Shown one piece after another: positions 1-12,086 of a stretch of DNA of 64,000 nucleotides. Positions within the stretch are counted from its first letter, which is position 1, and every line of letters starts with the position of its first letter. A program made the position numbers and the translations under genes. The notes beneath the pieces were generated by a model that made no database searches, had not been told where the DNA came from, and saw only the letters and a list, made by a program, of their open reading frames with translations. Source of the DNA: Bathynomus jamesi (taxonomy: Eukaryota > Arthropoda > Malacostraca > Isopoda > Cirolanidae); contig JAJOZX010012249.1 in NCBI GenBank assembly GCA_023014485.1, positions 1 to 64,000 of the forward strand, written 5' to 3'.

Positions 1-125
1 AACCAATTTCTTTATTGTGTGGAAGGATGAACAGCCGGGTTTTGCTGCTCGCCGCCTGCCGTCACCGGGTCTCGATCCCGGAGCGATGGATTCGTAGTCA
101 GAGACGCTAACCACACCACCGAGGC
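1..125 (-). repeat. tRNA-derived SINE (tRNA-Arg-like head), cut by window edge
   Basis: Read on the minus strand, 125 down to about 54 resembles a degenerate tRNA. It has a GCCTCGG acceptor half, a GGTGTGGTTAGCG D-arm/box A region, a CTACGAA anticodon loop (anticodon ACG, arginine) and a box B core GGGATCGAGACCC. The anticodon stem is largely unpaired, so it is not a functional tRNA. The sequence continues past the tRNA part to the window edge, as expected for a SINE body. Alternative: a plain tRNA pseudogene. Confidence 0.5.
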
Positions 126-192
126 GTTATCTTTACAGATTTATAGGTTCCTTCTTAGCATACATCTGTTTAGTCCACTTCACAGAGTACGG

Positions 193-582
193 TTAAAGGG
201 TGTACCTGTTTTTATGCATGGAGGGGCCAAGGGCAAATGCCCGCAAAAACGACCGCCCTCTCCCCATAGAGGAAGAAGAGTCAAAATCAAGGTTCAAGGT
301 TTTCGAGATGCCTGGGCACTCTGTGTTTCTAAGATTAGTGGTCAGAGACAGGGGGAAGATGGGTTGAGAAAGATTGTTCCAAAGTTGAACGGTTGAGTAG
401 ATGAAAGATTGAAAATACCGATTAACCCTTGCGTTAGAGAGTTGAACAGAAAGGAATGGGAATGAATCGAAAGTCTGGTACTGCGTTTGAAGGGTTCCCA
501 AATTCTTCGTGAATGACCCCCATGAATGAAAATTATTCATCCATTCCTTCTTTGCTCCTCTCTTAGTTGAGTGTGACGACAC
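193..582 (-). pseudogene. LINE ORF2 C-terminal fragment
   Basis: The 129-residue frame contains VQLSNARVNRYFQSF followed by STVQLWNNLSQPIFPLSL. This is the pattern seen near the C terminus of Jockey-like non-LTR retrotransposon ORF2 proteins (SNxRxxRYxxSFxPxTxxLWNSLP). The N-terminal part of the frame is not recognisable, and there is no endonuclease or RT core here. A fragment of apparently the same protein type, from just upstream in the ORF, lies on the same strand at 8106-8460. The two may be halves of one insertion separated by later elements. Confidence 0.55.
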
Positions 583-830
583 AGTTTGCGCCTTATGTGG
601 TAACGCGAACCCAGTGATGTCTTTCTTTGGATTATTTATTCACTGAACTTCAACTAAGCAACTACCAATGTTTAACGTAATAATGATAATTTTAGATTTT
701 ACTTTTAACTTGTAAAAAATATTCAAGTTATTTTTTTTTTACTTTTAAACGACAAATATAAATTTTACACTATTATAAAACACTGTTGTGTTTATATTTT
801 TAATGTTAAGTTTCTTACAGGTTAAGTTAA

Positions 831-952
831 CCCTTTCATGCCGTATGGGCGCAAATGAAACCATCAAATTTTATGAGATTTTAGTCACTCTGGAGATATA
901 ACAGGTGTTTTTTTGTGGCATGAAAAGTAAACGAAAATCAGGTATGAAAGGG
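831..952. mobile_element. piggyBac-like MITE
   Basis: A 122-bp segment is bounded by TTAA at 827-830 and 953-956. The ends match as an inverted repeat, CCCTTTCATGCC on the left and GGTATGAAAGGG on the right. A TTAA target duplication with CCC ends is the piggyBac signature. There is no coding capacity. Confidence 0.55.
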
Positions 953-956
953 TTAA

Positions 957-1685
957 AGAACACTTACGTTATACAATTAATAATGGAGAATAGGTTTTGA
1001 TCGGAATTCAAGTCGGCCTAAGAAAGTGGAGAATTTGGCCTAGCGCGGGACAAGAGTAGGACATTAAAATAAAAATAACAAAGAAATTTCTGAAGGACTG
1101 TTGTACAACCTCTCTCTGTGATTAGCGCTCTTCTCCACTCTCTCTGACTGACTGCCGACTCTTTCGACTCTGCCTTTTTTCCCCCGATCAGAGCTTGGGT
1201 TTTCATTTTGCATTCAAAAACACAATTTTACGTTCCTTTTTCATTGCATTTAAACTTGCAAACGTTTATTAACCTATTAATTTAAGTGTTTATAATTTCC
1301 TAATCATTTTGTATTACTTAACTAATTTATTTGACCTATTTAACCGTACTAAATCCTATCATTATATGTATAGTGCTATTTCCTAACTAAACTGCTTATG
1401 AATACGTGATTAGACGAAACTGAAGGCGTTGTCACATGATTATTATATTAGTTTCTAATTTGATAAACAAGATGACATGTATGAACGCGACGAGCCCTGT
1501 TCTTCTGACTTCGTGCCAAAATTATGTACACATCTGAGGCGCCTATTTCCTAACTTTATAATCTATTTATTAAACCTAATTTATGTTCTGTTTTTTTTCA
1601 ATTAAGTATTCTACATTTTATTTCGTATTTATTAATAAACTCCAATTTTACATTCCCAACACGTGCTCTCTTAAAGAAGGCTTGT
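957..1685. other. A+T-rich stretch, nothing recognised
   Basis: No protein family, RNA or repeat structure could be supported. It lies between two LINE-derived regions and could be the remains of another insertion, but I see no matching ends. Confidence 0.3.
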
Positions 1686-2090
1686 AGTTAGAGCAGTGAT
1701 GGGCAACCTAGGGTAATGAGTGGGCCGCATGAGTGGCCTTCCTTCATCTCAGTGGGTCGCAAGATTAAAAATGTGCATGTGTGCTAAACATGGCCCCACG
1801 AATATGTTTAAATACATTTAATACAGCCCGAAAATTTCATAGAGTTAGAGAAAATTATTATTTATATATTAATTGAATTGTGATCAACTTCAAATAGTAA
1901 AGCAAACGAAACATATTTTATGCTTACCTTTTATGCTTTATGCTTATACTTCTATGCTTATGATTTTATGCTTATTAATATAAATGCAAAAATGAACAAT
2001 GAATAATTCCTACATTCTTATATTCATTCGTATAATTCTTATATAATTCGTATATTTATATAAATCCTTATATTTATATAATCGTTGGTG

Positions 2091-2577
2091 TGTAGTAATG
2101 TCTAATTAAAAATTAGAATGTTTTGGTTATAAGAAATTAAAAGAAGACAATAATATTAAATAAATGAAATTACGATAAATTATGGTTGTTTATATTGTAA
2201 TTATATTAAATTAGAATGTTTTGGTTATAAGTTTATTAAAATTATAATAAAATACTGGTTGGCAACCAGGAGTCGCCCCAAGCGGGACGAGAGAGTGGAA
2301 GTACCCTTCAGTCATCGGCCCGCCTCGCGTTTGAAAAGGTGTCCTCGCGTGTTAGAATGTAATTATGAATTTAAACTATTTTTTTGTGTCTCGTCTTAAG
2401 TATTATAATTAAATTCCCCTCGCATTACCCCATTTAACTAAGTCTGTTTCGGCAAAAATAAAGTAGTAAAAAGTGTAATGAAGCTTATAATTGACCCCAG
2501 TCCCTCTTTGCAATTGAATAAAGAGTAGAAAGTAAAGTAAATAATGAATTATAATAATGAAGAAATTAAACACGACA
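2091..2577 (+). repeat. 5' LTR, 487 bp
   Basis: Starts TGTAGTAATG and ends CACGACA. Shares long blocks with 5835-6222 and 6324-6922, including TTGGCAACCAGGAGTCGC and the CATCGGCCCGCCTCGCG block. It lacks about 110 bp found only in the third copy. Confidence 0.8.
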
Positions 2578-2595
2578 TTTTTGGTGGCAAGCGGT
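2578..2595 (+). other. possible primer-binding site
   Basis: TTTTTGGTGGCAAGCGG lies immediately after the LTR end, where LTR elements carry a TGG-containing site complementary to a tRNA 3' end. The matching tRNA was not identified. Confidence 0.35.
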
Positions 2596-3315
2596 GGCCC
2601 TAAAATTATATTTACTACGGTGCTTTCCTATGGGCCTAATATTTCGGTTAAAATTGTTGCTACCGGTATTATAGCATTCATAAATATTCTGTTTCGATTA
2701 TTTAAATAGCAGGATGCAACGTGTACCCCATTTGCAAGTAAATTTCGTTTTCCATTCCTTAAAAATTCATTGTAAATGTAATTCAAAATGGCGTAATGGC
2801 GTCTCACTTTCGAAATTCTAAGAGTGTCTTTGTAATTTTCGCGCGCGGACAAATTTTGTTTTTTTTTCCTTTTCGTTGGAATCTCGATTGTTTTCAAACC
2901 GACTCACATTTGCCCTTCTATGGAGTCTGACTCTGTCGCGACTCAATTTGAGTCTGAAATTTAATTTGAGTCGTTTGTTTCTTCTTCGCGCTGTTTCTTT
3001 CGTTTTCTTTCGGTCAGAGAGACATTTCTAAATTGAAAAATGCGGCCCGGTGACTCGTTTATTTTCATATCTTTTCATTCAACTTTTACTTGTCTTACAG
3101 CCTACCTTCTTGTGTTTACAGTTTTTCTGGTGTTTCATTTTCTGAATTAGTAATAATTGTGATGAAATAATAATAATAATTATTAGTAAATAAATTTTTG
3201 CACTTAATTTATACGAATAAAATTATTTTAGTGTTTAAATAGATTGTGGCATGCATTTTTATACGGTTAGATTTTAAAAAGGTTGTGCGTAAATTTGGAA
3301 CGCATTTCTAGGTAA

Positions 3316-3369
<54 letters not shown>

Positions 3370-5818
3370 CATTATAAGAGATTCAATGAGTAATAAAAAT
3401 TTTCAGAATTTATTAGGTAGTTTTTGAGATTATTCTTTGACTGGATGTATATAATGGTAGGCTTATTTTATGTTTAATTACAGGCTTTTAGGGCAAGGCC
3501 GAAAGTTGGGGTATAATTTTAAGTATCGCTTCGCTTTATAGATTAAGTTAATTTTAAAGTGAACGTCGAAAAATAATCTTAAAGATACTATTCATACTGG
3601 GTCACATTCGGACTGTTTACGTTTATTATGCTTGCCGTATATAAATTGTGTGAGAGTTCAAAATAAGCAAAATTTGTTAATTGAAATAGAGAAATTGTTT
3701 CCATAAAGTTTTTGATAAATTAATTTGTTTTGTTGACTTTTTTGTATACTCATTAATTATATACTTATATATTAACTTATACTTATATATTAATTATATA
3801 TATAATTATATAGATTTATATACTCATTAATACTTATTAATTTTTGTAGGTGGGCTGTTTTTGTTGTCTATTTTTTTTCTTTTTCATTTTCAAGACAAAT
3901 TCCGAGTGATTTTATATGTTAGGGCTGTTTAAATTTTTTTATTCTGAAGTTAAATTTTATTGTGTTAGGGTGTGTTTCTTTTGTTTAGCGTTTTATTTTG
4001 GGTATTAAAAATGAAAAAGGTTTTTTCGTTCGCGCGTTTGCATAGAAAATGTTACAAAAAATGTTTTCCTGATGTACTGCAGTTAAATTCGGTTCGGTTA
4101 GGAATATTTTTATAGAGGCTCGCTTACAACACAAAGCGAACACTCTTCATTATACAATGCTTTGTTTAATTTTTGTTTTGTTTACACAGTAGGTTGCGTG
4201 TATTTCTGGGTTCATAATATCTGTTCTTATTTAGAATAACTATGAAAATTTGTAGTTTCACTTGGAAACGATAAATTACTGGGATTTTTGTAATTAACAA
4301 TCCATACTGGGGTTTGTGTTGAAGGAGAGAGTTGTCTCTCAGATGTAATTTGTGAATTGCGAGTTTGCTTCCTCTGAAATTTAGCTTTTCAAGTTGGAAT
4401 TAATGTAGTAAATTAATTTTCGGTATTAATATTTAATTTTTTTATTTAATATCTGTTTTGGAAAATTGTTATTGTTTAAAACTTCAGTCGGGTTTACTAG
4501 TGCAGTTAAAACATTGGCTCAAGTGTTCACCCGGAGATGGAGCCTTTTAGATGGCCAGTAGCGTTTTTGTGGCCTATGTATGCTTCCCCAAAGTGTAAGA
4601 GGATTTGTGATTTTTAGAGAATTGATTACATGAAGTTTCTGGGGCTCATTTTTGTCTTTTGTATTTGAATGTATCGATGTGATTTCTGAAGGTAGTTTGA
4701 ATAATAATATTTGCTAAATTATAATAACGGTTACTATGTATGGGCGCTTTATATTTCTATTGTGAAATTTTGTTTCGTGCGTTTTATGACTTCTTTATCT
4801 TCTCCGATGTAACTGCCATAAGTGACCTTATTGGTAGGTAGGCGTGATTAAATTTTTAGATTTGTCATATTTTTTATGAATTTGTCCAGAGCAAATTTGT
4901 AGTTATTTTTTCAAAGTGAACTGTCGGGAAAATTCGATAAATTAAATATGAAATGATAATCAGTAGCAGTATAAACGTTTCGAATAACTTTTTTTTCAAA
5001 ATTTCGAGAGGCTCGATTTGGAGGCAGCTAAGTTGGATCCAAATTCCATTCATTGAGTTTAGTTGACCCGATAGATGATTGATCACCAATGAGAGAGAGA
5101 AGAAATGAGTAGAGAAGAGAAGAGAAACCGAAATGCGCAGGGACTTGACACAGGACAGTTTCGATGGTCTACTGGTATTTTTCGGGCAGTAGCTGGTCAC
5201 GCTGCTCGATGCTTCGCTAAATATGTGTTTTAGCACTCGGTAGGCAAGCCACGAGAGCTTGAACGAGTGTCTAAGGCTTTACTGTCCATTCAGACATACA
5301 GTAGGTTTGTTGCGAAACTGCCTACGGCGAAGTGATCGTTTGATTACTGCCAGTAGAGTCTTTCAGCTGGACGTAGGAAGAGCAGCGTTCACCGACAAAA
5401 GTCGAGATGAGACAGGCGAGTTGATTCATCGACTGTAACTATATAAATAATTGTTTCAAATGTAAAGCGATCTTTGATGAGGAATCGCTGGAATAGATTG
5501 TGAACTTGAAATTTGTGTAACCAATGTTAAGAAAATTGTCCGTTATTTTTTGGCACGTTATAGATTCGTTACAGGTTGTAAATTTGATTATTAGTGTGAA
5601 ATGTTAATTTATGCAAATGTTGCGAGAATTATAGTTTGTTTTCGATTTTTATAAAATGATACAAACTATCTGATGTGTGGAATTTGTCATTCTAATGATT
5701 TCTGGTCTATCTCTAACTTGAATTTTGTTGAAGAAAAAAAATTGCAAAATAAATAACTTTGTTGAATAAATAAATAAAATTTGTTATATTAAGTTTTCCT
5801 AGTGTAAAACTTATTTTC

Positions 5819-5834
5819 AAGGGGGTGATGCGAG
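5819..5834 (+). other. polypurine tract before second LTR
   Basis: AAGGGGGTGATGCGAG directly precedes the LTR. The same tract recurs at about 6308-6323 before the third LTR, which supports its role as the plus-strand primer. Confidence 0.5.
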
Positions 5835-6222
5835 TGTTAATGTCTAATTAAAAATTAGAATGTTTTGGTTATAAGAAATTAAAAGAAGATAATAATATTA
5901 AATAAATGAAATTACGATAAATTATGGTTGTTTATATTGTAATTATATTTAATTAGAATGTTTTGGTTATAAGTTTATTAAAATTATAATAAAATACTGG
6001 TTGGCAACCAGGAGTCGCCCCAAGCGGGACGAGAGAGAGGAAGTACCCTTCAGTCATCGGCCCGCCTCGCGTTTACGAAGGCGTCTTTTCGTGTTAGAAT
6101 GTAATTGTGAATTTAAACTATTTTTTTGTCTCTCTCTCGTCTTAAGTATTATAATTAAATCCCCCTCGCATTACCCCGTTTACCTAACTGTTTCGGCAAT
6201 AATAAAGTAGTAAAAAGTGTAC
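5835..6222 (+). repeat. second LTR, 3' truncated
   Basis: Begins TGTTAATGTC and follows LTR1 and LTR3 until AAAAGTGTA. It is then replaced by a second copy of the interior 3' end (TTGCAAAATAAATAAC...), which leads into the third LTR. This indicates a tandem duplication of about 490 bp at the 3' end. Confidence 0.75.
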
Positions 6223-6323
6223 AAAAAAATTGCAAAATAAATAACTTTGTGAATAAATAAATAAATTTGTTATATTAATAAGGTTTCCTAGTGTAAAACT
6301 TATTTTCAAGGGGGTGATGCGAA

Positions 6324-6922
6324 TGTAGTAATGTCTAATTAAAAATTAGAATGTTTTAGTTATAATGAATTAAAAGAAGGTAATAATATTAAATAAATGA
6401 AATTACGATAAATTATGGTTGTTTATTGTAATTATATTAAATTAGAATGTTTTGGTTATAAGTTTATTAAAATTATAATAAAATACTGGTTCGCAACCAG
6501 GAGTCGCCCCAAGCGGGACGAGAGAGTGGAAGTACCCTTCAGTCATCGGCCCGCCTCGCGTTTAAAAAGGTGTCCTCGCGTGTTAGAATGTAATTGTGAA
6601 TTTGAACTATTTTTTTTGGTGTCTCTCTCGTCTTAAGTATTATAATTAAATTCCCCCTCGCATTACCCCATTTACCTAAGTCTGTTTCAGCAATAATAAC
6701 GTAGTAAAAGTGTAATGAAGATTATAATTGACCCCAGTCTCCCTTTGCATTGTCTAACGGCTTTCTACCCTTGCCGCGCTACCATGCAGTTATTTATACA
6801 GTATGCGAAAAGCGAGTGAAAAGCGTGTAAAGAGAATGATTAATGGTAGAAGAGAAATTCAATGAAGAGTAGAAAGTAAAGTAAATAATAAATTATAATA
6901 ATGAGGAAATGTAATCACGACA
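6324..6922 (+). repeat. 3' LTR, 599 bp
   Basis: Begins TGTAGTAATG and ends TCACGACA. Carries an extra internal segment at about 6750-6860 (starting GTCTAACGGC) that is absent from LTR1. Confidence 0.8.
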
Positions 6923-8105
6923 GTGGTTATATATAATCCTTATATTTATATAATTCTTATATTCATTATATTCATACTATAATACTTATATTTGTATACA
7001 TTTATATTCATATATTCATTTTGACATAGAGACCAAAATCGCATAAACGCTGACACGAATTTGGATACATTTTTGATTTGCTTTCTATTTTATTTTGCAA
7101 ATAATTGGTGAATTGTTTCTTTTAAAAAATTACTTAATCATTTTTTTAGATTTAGCTTAATAATAAAACCTGATTAAATTCTGCAATGTTCATTTTCTGT
7201 ATACATTCCCTCTTCGTTATAAAAGATGAAGTCATGTCTTGCTTAACGTTTAATTTTAAATTTTAAGCCTTTAATTTTGCTCATATGCATGTTTAAGTGT
7301 AATTCATAATAAAGCATATTTCAATTTCCATTTTAGTTAACTCGGCAGATCATGATAACATCAGATCTGTCAATATACGGTTTAAAATAAAAATATGGCT
7401 TCATCTTCAATATCTTGCTTCTCTGTTTAGACGTTGCTACAGCTAAAATATTTACCTTATCTTCAAATATTTTGCAAAATAATGCAGCCTATTAAGAATA
7501 AAAACAAAAGAAGTTAACATTAAATAATAATGATGTCAACAAAATTTGGGTACATAAAGTCGTGTAATTTTTCAAATATTCATTCTGATTTGACTGATCT
7601 AACTTAGAGGTTGAGCATTACTTGTAACATTTTAGCAGTAAATTACAGTACGAGAAAGTCTTCATCTTCTTCCAGCCTTGCTCTCTTCAGAGAACTTAGT
7701 CTTAAATAGAGAAACCATAATTTCCCGATACGTTACAAGAAGAATCGGGGAACCTTCAAAGGATTTAATCAGCTTCACAAAATCCTCCGATCCACTACAA
7801 GAAGAAATCGGAAAGTAGTATAAGAGAGACTACTACAATTCCCTATACGGTACCAGCTACTCCAGAGTAACAATTCCGTTGTTGCCACCTAACCAGAACC
7901 CCCATCAACTTCGAATCGACCAAGGCCATAGACGGAGGGGTTAATATAAAGAAATTTTTTTAAATCAAACAAAATTATCAGTAGATTATGAAAATATTAA
8001 TATAAAAATAAAATTTTCATTCATGTGGACAGTAGTTAGTAAAATGTCTCTTGGGCCGCACTCAGAAACCTGATGGGCCCCAGGTTGCCCACCACTGAGT
8101 TAGAA

Positions 8106-8460
8106 AGTTCAGAAGAGCAGTGTCGGTTATAATAGCAACAGTGAAGAGAGAGTGAGGCAAAATTGCGTGGAAGAGAGAGGGGGTGAAGACAGTCGGTAAG
8201 AAGCGGGGAATTGATGAAACGAAAAGCCTTTGATTCCACCCGGTCAGGTAGAGCTGTGTGCGTTGAACCACCCCACACATGAGGAGCATATCCATACAGG
8301 GGGGGAGACAAGACCCCTCTTCAGAGACACCAACTGAGTGGGGTTGAAAAAACTGCGGAAAAGGTACAGCACACTTAACTTCTTTGAAGCTGTTTTTTTC
8401 AGGAAAAATCACAAGAAAAAGAAACACCAAGAATGTTAAGAGAAGGGGAATAATTGTGTA
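8106..8460 (-). pseudogene. LINE ORF2 fragment (Jockey-like), frameshifted
   Basis: Minus-strand frames give ASKKLSVLYLFRSFF and NPTQLVSLKRGL, then after a frameshift HVWGGSTHTALPDRVESKAF and CSSELSNS. This is the region after the reverse transcriptase in Jockey-type LINEs, where the pattern is HVWGGSTHTALLDRVESKA. The fragment ends exactly at the target duplication of the hAT at 1694-8097. That hAT therefore inserted into it. The piece at 193-582 matches the next part of the same kind of protein. Confidence 0.75.
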
Positions 8461-8629
8461 TTGTTAAAGGTAAGAGGATAGTCGTGTGGAAGATTGTGAC
8501 AAGTAGACAGATGTAGGAACTGAGTTTTTGAGTTTTTATATGTGTTTGAACAATAAATCACCTACACGCATTCGTATAGATGTTTGCAGTGACCCTTTGT
8601 ATATTCATTATAGCTTTATCCTGTAATGT

Positions 8630-8753
8630 AATGGGTGGTGCAAGCCCAGCAAGAAATGGGACATTTAATAAACATTATAAACGTTTAATTGAAGTTTTAT
8701 AAATGTTTGACATTTACTAAACGTCCCATTTCTTGTTGGGAGGCTTCTGTACA
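8630..8753. repeat. short inverted repeat
   Basis: Arms around CAAGAAATGGGAC (about 8652) and GTCCCATTTCTTG (about 8727) flank a roughly 50-bp A+T-rich loop. A small palindromic MITE is likely. The outer edges are uncertain. Confidence 0.5.
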
Positions 8754-8955
8754 GTACGGATTTCTGGTCGGTGTCCCAAAGGTGTGTACCCAAAATAAAT
8801 TAAATACATTAAAACTCGTAACCTAATGAAAAATACACTTATTTATGGAACCATATCATAAATTTTTAAAATGATCCCCATTTATCTCAAAGCACGTTAA
8901 TGTAATCTATTAAACTAATTAAGTGATGTAATTCTCACTCAGGAGAGACTTTTCG

Positions 8956-8995
8956 AGCGCGCGCGCGCGCGCGCACACACACACACACACACACA

Positions 8996-9072
<77 letters not shown>
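8956..9072. repeat. compound microsatellite (CG)n(CA)n(TA)n
   Basis: Consecutive GC, AC and AT dinucleotide runs. The (TA)n part abuts the left end of the transposon that starts at 9078. Confidence 0.95.
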
Positions 9073-9076
<4 letters not shown>

Positions 9077-9077
9077 A

Positions 9078-12000
9078 GGCCGTTTCGAAAAAATCGAAAT
9101 TTATGATGGCTCAACGCACACATACTAGAAAAGTAATATGTCATGAATAAAGACTTCCTGCAAAATATTAAGACAAGAGCTTATTGTTATCCCACCCCTC
9201 AATGCATATCTATTTTACCCCTCATGAGAAAATTTCATTTTTCTGGCAAATATATTTATTTATTTTGTGATGTCCTCTTAATTTGGTATATAAAATTCAT
9301 AAATAAAATTGGAAGATAAGTAGGTCATTTTCAGGAATGGTCCAGTAACCCCCTATATTCTTTAGAAGAATTCTAGAAAATTCTTCCTTCAGGATAACTA
9401 TTCTAGAATTTCCATTTTTTCCCTTTATGGATTATATGATGTTTTATTTGCTTTTTCATCTATAATTACTGATATTTTCACAAGTTTACTGTCTAGAAAG
9501 GTTACTTCATGTTACTTTACAACTTTCTTACAGTAATCAAGTCATAATATAATTTAGGTGAGTGATTAATGATTATATTATATTATTATTAGACTAACAG
9601 GTGGTAAAACTTTTTCCCTCAGAATTATAGCAAAAACCAGAAACAAGTATGAAGTCTGGTTGGTCGGACAAGTGCTGGAAGAGGGTTTTCTGAGAAGCAG
9701 CTTCCAACTAACAGTGATGTCCTTAAACGTCTTTTTTATCACATTAAGGTGGGAAAGCAAAATGTCTCTCTAGCTTGCGCAACTGTAGCCAACGAAGTTA
9801 TTGCTATGTGGGAAAAAGCCTCCTTAATTACATCACACAAGCCTTATATTGTCTCAAAGCTTAAAGGCTTTACAATAAGCATGAAGGGCTGGTCAAGAAC
9901 CGAACTCGACGAACTCCTACCCAAGAGAAGAATGAAGCAGAATTTGTCACCAGCTTAAAGAAGCTTTTCGATGTAGCTCATTCAGAAGTGGAAACAGAAA
10001 TAAAATTGCAGCAGAATAAAGATTTTCTTAAGGATCAAAGGAACGATCGGAAAAGATTATGGGTCCAGAAGACAAGGAGTTTTCAAGAAAGGCAAAAGCA
10101 CGACAGATAAGCATGGAAAGAATGGAAAAACTTCGCAGGAAATCAAAGGAAGAAATGAGGCAATTGACAAAGGTTGTGGATCTCAACCAATGTGAAAATT
10201 CCGGTTCAGGAGGAAGTGAAGAATCATCTGGTGATGAATTGTTCTACAGAGCACTCTCATCATCATCTTCAAAAAAGGAGAAGCTTGAACCAGGTGTAAT
10301 TGTTAGGGATAAAAAGTTCTTGGCTGCTCTGGACCGCACTGGAACATCTGCAAGAGCTGCTATGCACATTGTGGCACCTGCCCTTTCAGCTGCTGGAGTG
10401 GAAATTGAAGAGATCACACTTTCATCATCCTCTATCTACAGGTCTCGGCGATCAACACGGATGCAGATGGGAGAAGACATTAAAGCCAGTTTCCAACCAA
10501 ATACCCTTTAATAATTCATTTTGATGGAAAGCTTCTTCATCCATGCATGGGGGTAAGATTGATGTAATGCCCATTGTTGTGACTGGTGCAGGCGAATTAG
10601 AAAAATTACTGTCTATTCCAAGCTTATTTCTGGAACGGGAGAAAAATGGGAGAGCAGTTTTAGATGTCTTGAAGCAATGGCCACAAGTAAATGAGTGGGT
10701 AGCAGGCCTTTGTTTTGATACTACTGCAAGCAATACAGGTATCCATGCTGGGGCTTGTACCATCATCCAAAAGGCCCTTCAGAGATCACTCCTTTTTCTG
10801 GCATGCCGCCACCTATCCACGAGCTTCTTATCACTGCAGTTTTTGACATGTTTTTCTCTTCTTCGGGTCCACAAATTCCTTATTCAATCGATTCAGAGAT
10901 TGTTGGGATAACATTGATCAGCAGAATTACAAGCCCTATGAACCCAATGATCTCACCTCAGAATCTTTAGATCATTGGATCTTGAAGCACGAGACAAGCT
11001 TATTTCTTTCATCAACTCCAAACTTCAAGAGGCCACACTCGAGGTGACTACAGGGAATCTTAGAACTTGCACTTATCTTCCTTGGTTGTCCAATGCCTAA
11101 AACAAATAAAGGCTCTGATAGCAGATTCCACTACCCAGGAGCTTACAGCAGAGCTAGATGGATGGGAAAGGGCATCTATTCCTTAAAAATTTATTTATTT
11201 AGGAACCAATTCCTTCCCACCCCTCATGAAAAACAAGCTCTGATACGAATAAACGCCTTTTCAGTGACAGTTTATCTTCAAGCTTGGTATACATCTCCAG
11301 TTGGAATTGATGCTCCAGCAAATGATTTGGCCCTCCTCAAGATGCTACATATCTACAAGATCCAGGTTGATAAGGAAGTGGTGCTACAGCCCTCAAAAAA
11401 CTTCAGAACCATGGTTGGTACTTGAGTGAGGATCTTGTAGGATTTGGCTTTTCTCAAACCTCGTGACTGAAGATGATAAGGTTCTAATGCTCCACAACCT
11501 TCACCACGCGCCTCCTCGAAAAGTGAGGGCAAGAAAGGTGGACCTCCGAATGTTGCAAAACCCCAATGACTTAAAGATTACCAGTTTTGTCACAACTCAA
11601 ACACAAGACTTCTTCAAGTGTTTGAAAATAGAAATTCCCAAGAAACTTGAAGACATTGAGGAGCACCGTAATCGGGTCATGGCAGTCAAAGTAATCAACG
11701 ACTGTGCTGAACGAGGAGTCAAACTGGCTACAGAGTTTAATGAGAAGCTCACAAAGAGTGAGGAAGAGAGACAACTGGCCTTTCAAATCATTGAAAATCA
11801 GAGAAAGGAGGTCCCTCAGCCACTGAAATCCCTATATTCTTATCAATATATGTCTTAAATAGAATTTAAGTCGCTTTGTTTTAAAACATATTTTCGTTCA
11901 GTCTTATATTTGCTCTAATTAATTATCCATTAATGTAAAAGAAGTGCCATCTGAGGGGTGCCTTTTATCATTCAAATAAATGATATTTTGTCTATTTGTT

Positions 12001-12084
12001 TTTCTTCCTTTATATAAAAAAATAAAAGTGTGTGCGTTTATCAAAATTCAATTTGAAAAATTACCATATAATCGTGAAACGGTC
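9078..12084 (+). mobile_element. TA-target DNA transposon, DTTASNTG family, copy 1
   Basis: The left end GGCCGTTTCG and the right end GAAACGGTC are inverted copies, each bounded by TA (9076-9077 and 12085-12086). A subterminal CGCACACA block at left has its mirror TGTGTGCG at right. (TA)n tracts flank both sides. The 3.0-kb element carries a decayed transposase-like ORF at about 9677-11858. Related elements are at 36054-38174 and 59470-63112. Confidence 0.7.
9677..11858 (+). pseudogene. transposase-like protein of the DTT-SN-G/CRHH family, frameshifted
   Basis: Open pieces in several frames assemble in order. An N-terminal helical region starts near LPTNSDVLKRLF. A charged and serine-rich stretch follows (10059-10260), then LDRTGTSARAAMHIV, GLCFDTTASNTGIHAGAC (10705-10760) and a damaged CRHH box read as LACRHLST (10798). 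These are followed by PGAYSRARWMGKGIY (11130), PVGIDAPANDLALLK (11300) and VINDCAERGVKL (11691). The stop after YQYMS is at 11858. At least four frameshifts or stops make it non-functional. The DTT, CRHH and AER positions suggest an RNase-H-like, hAT-like fold, but that is inference and I do not recognise a named superfamily. Confidence 0.6.
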
Positions 12085-12086
12085 TA

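Larger units (their letters stand above)
2091..6922 (+). mobile_element. non-coding LTR retroelement (TRIM/LARD-like)
   Basis: There are three copies of one LTR in the same orientation: 2091-2577, 5835-about 6222 (truncated) and 6324-6922. The full LTR begins TGTAGTAATGTC and ends CACGACA, the TG...CA form. The interior, 2578-5834, shows no gag, protease, reverse transcriptase or integrase in any frame. A purine-rich tract (AAGGGGGTGATG) stands just before the second and third LTRs, and TTTTTGGTGGCAAGCGG follows the first, where a primer-binding site belongs. It would depend on an autonomous partner. No clear target duplication was seen. Confidence 0.7.
1694..8097. mobile_element. hAT element with a nested LTR element
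   Basis: The left end CAGTGATGGGCAACC and the right end GGTTGCCCACCACTG are inverted copies. They are flanked by an 8-bp duplication that matches at 7 of 8 bases: agttagag at 1686-1693 and agttagaa at 8098-8105. CAG ends and 8-bp duplications are typical of hAT. The inner edges both carry GGGCCGC-type subterminal sequence. No transposase domain was recognised inside. After subtracting the LTR element (2091-6922) only about 1.57 kb remains, so the copy was probably non-autonomous. Confidence 0.75.

Noticed and set aside
2578..5834. Gag or pol remnants in the LTR element interior
   Set aside because: The minus-strand frames at 2628-2897 and 4874-5236 lack zinc-knuckle, protease, RT, RNase H or integrase motifs. 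No other frame helps.
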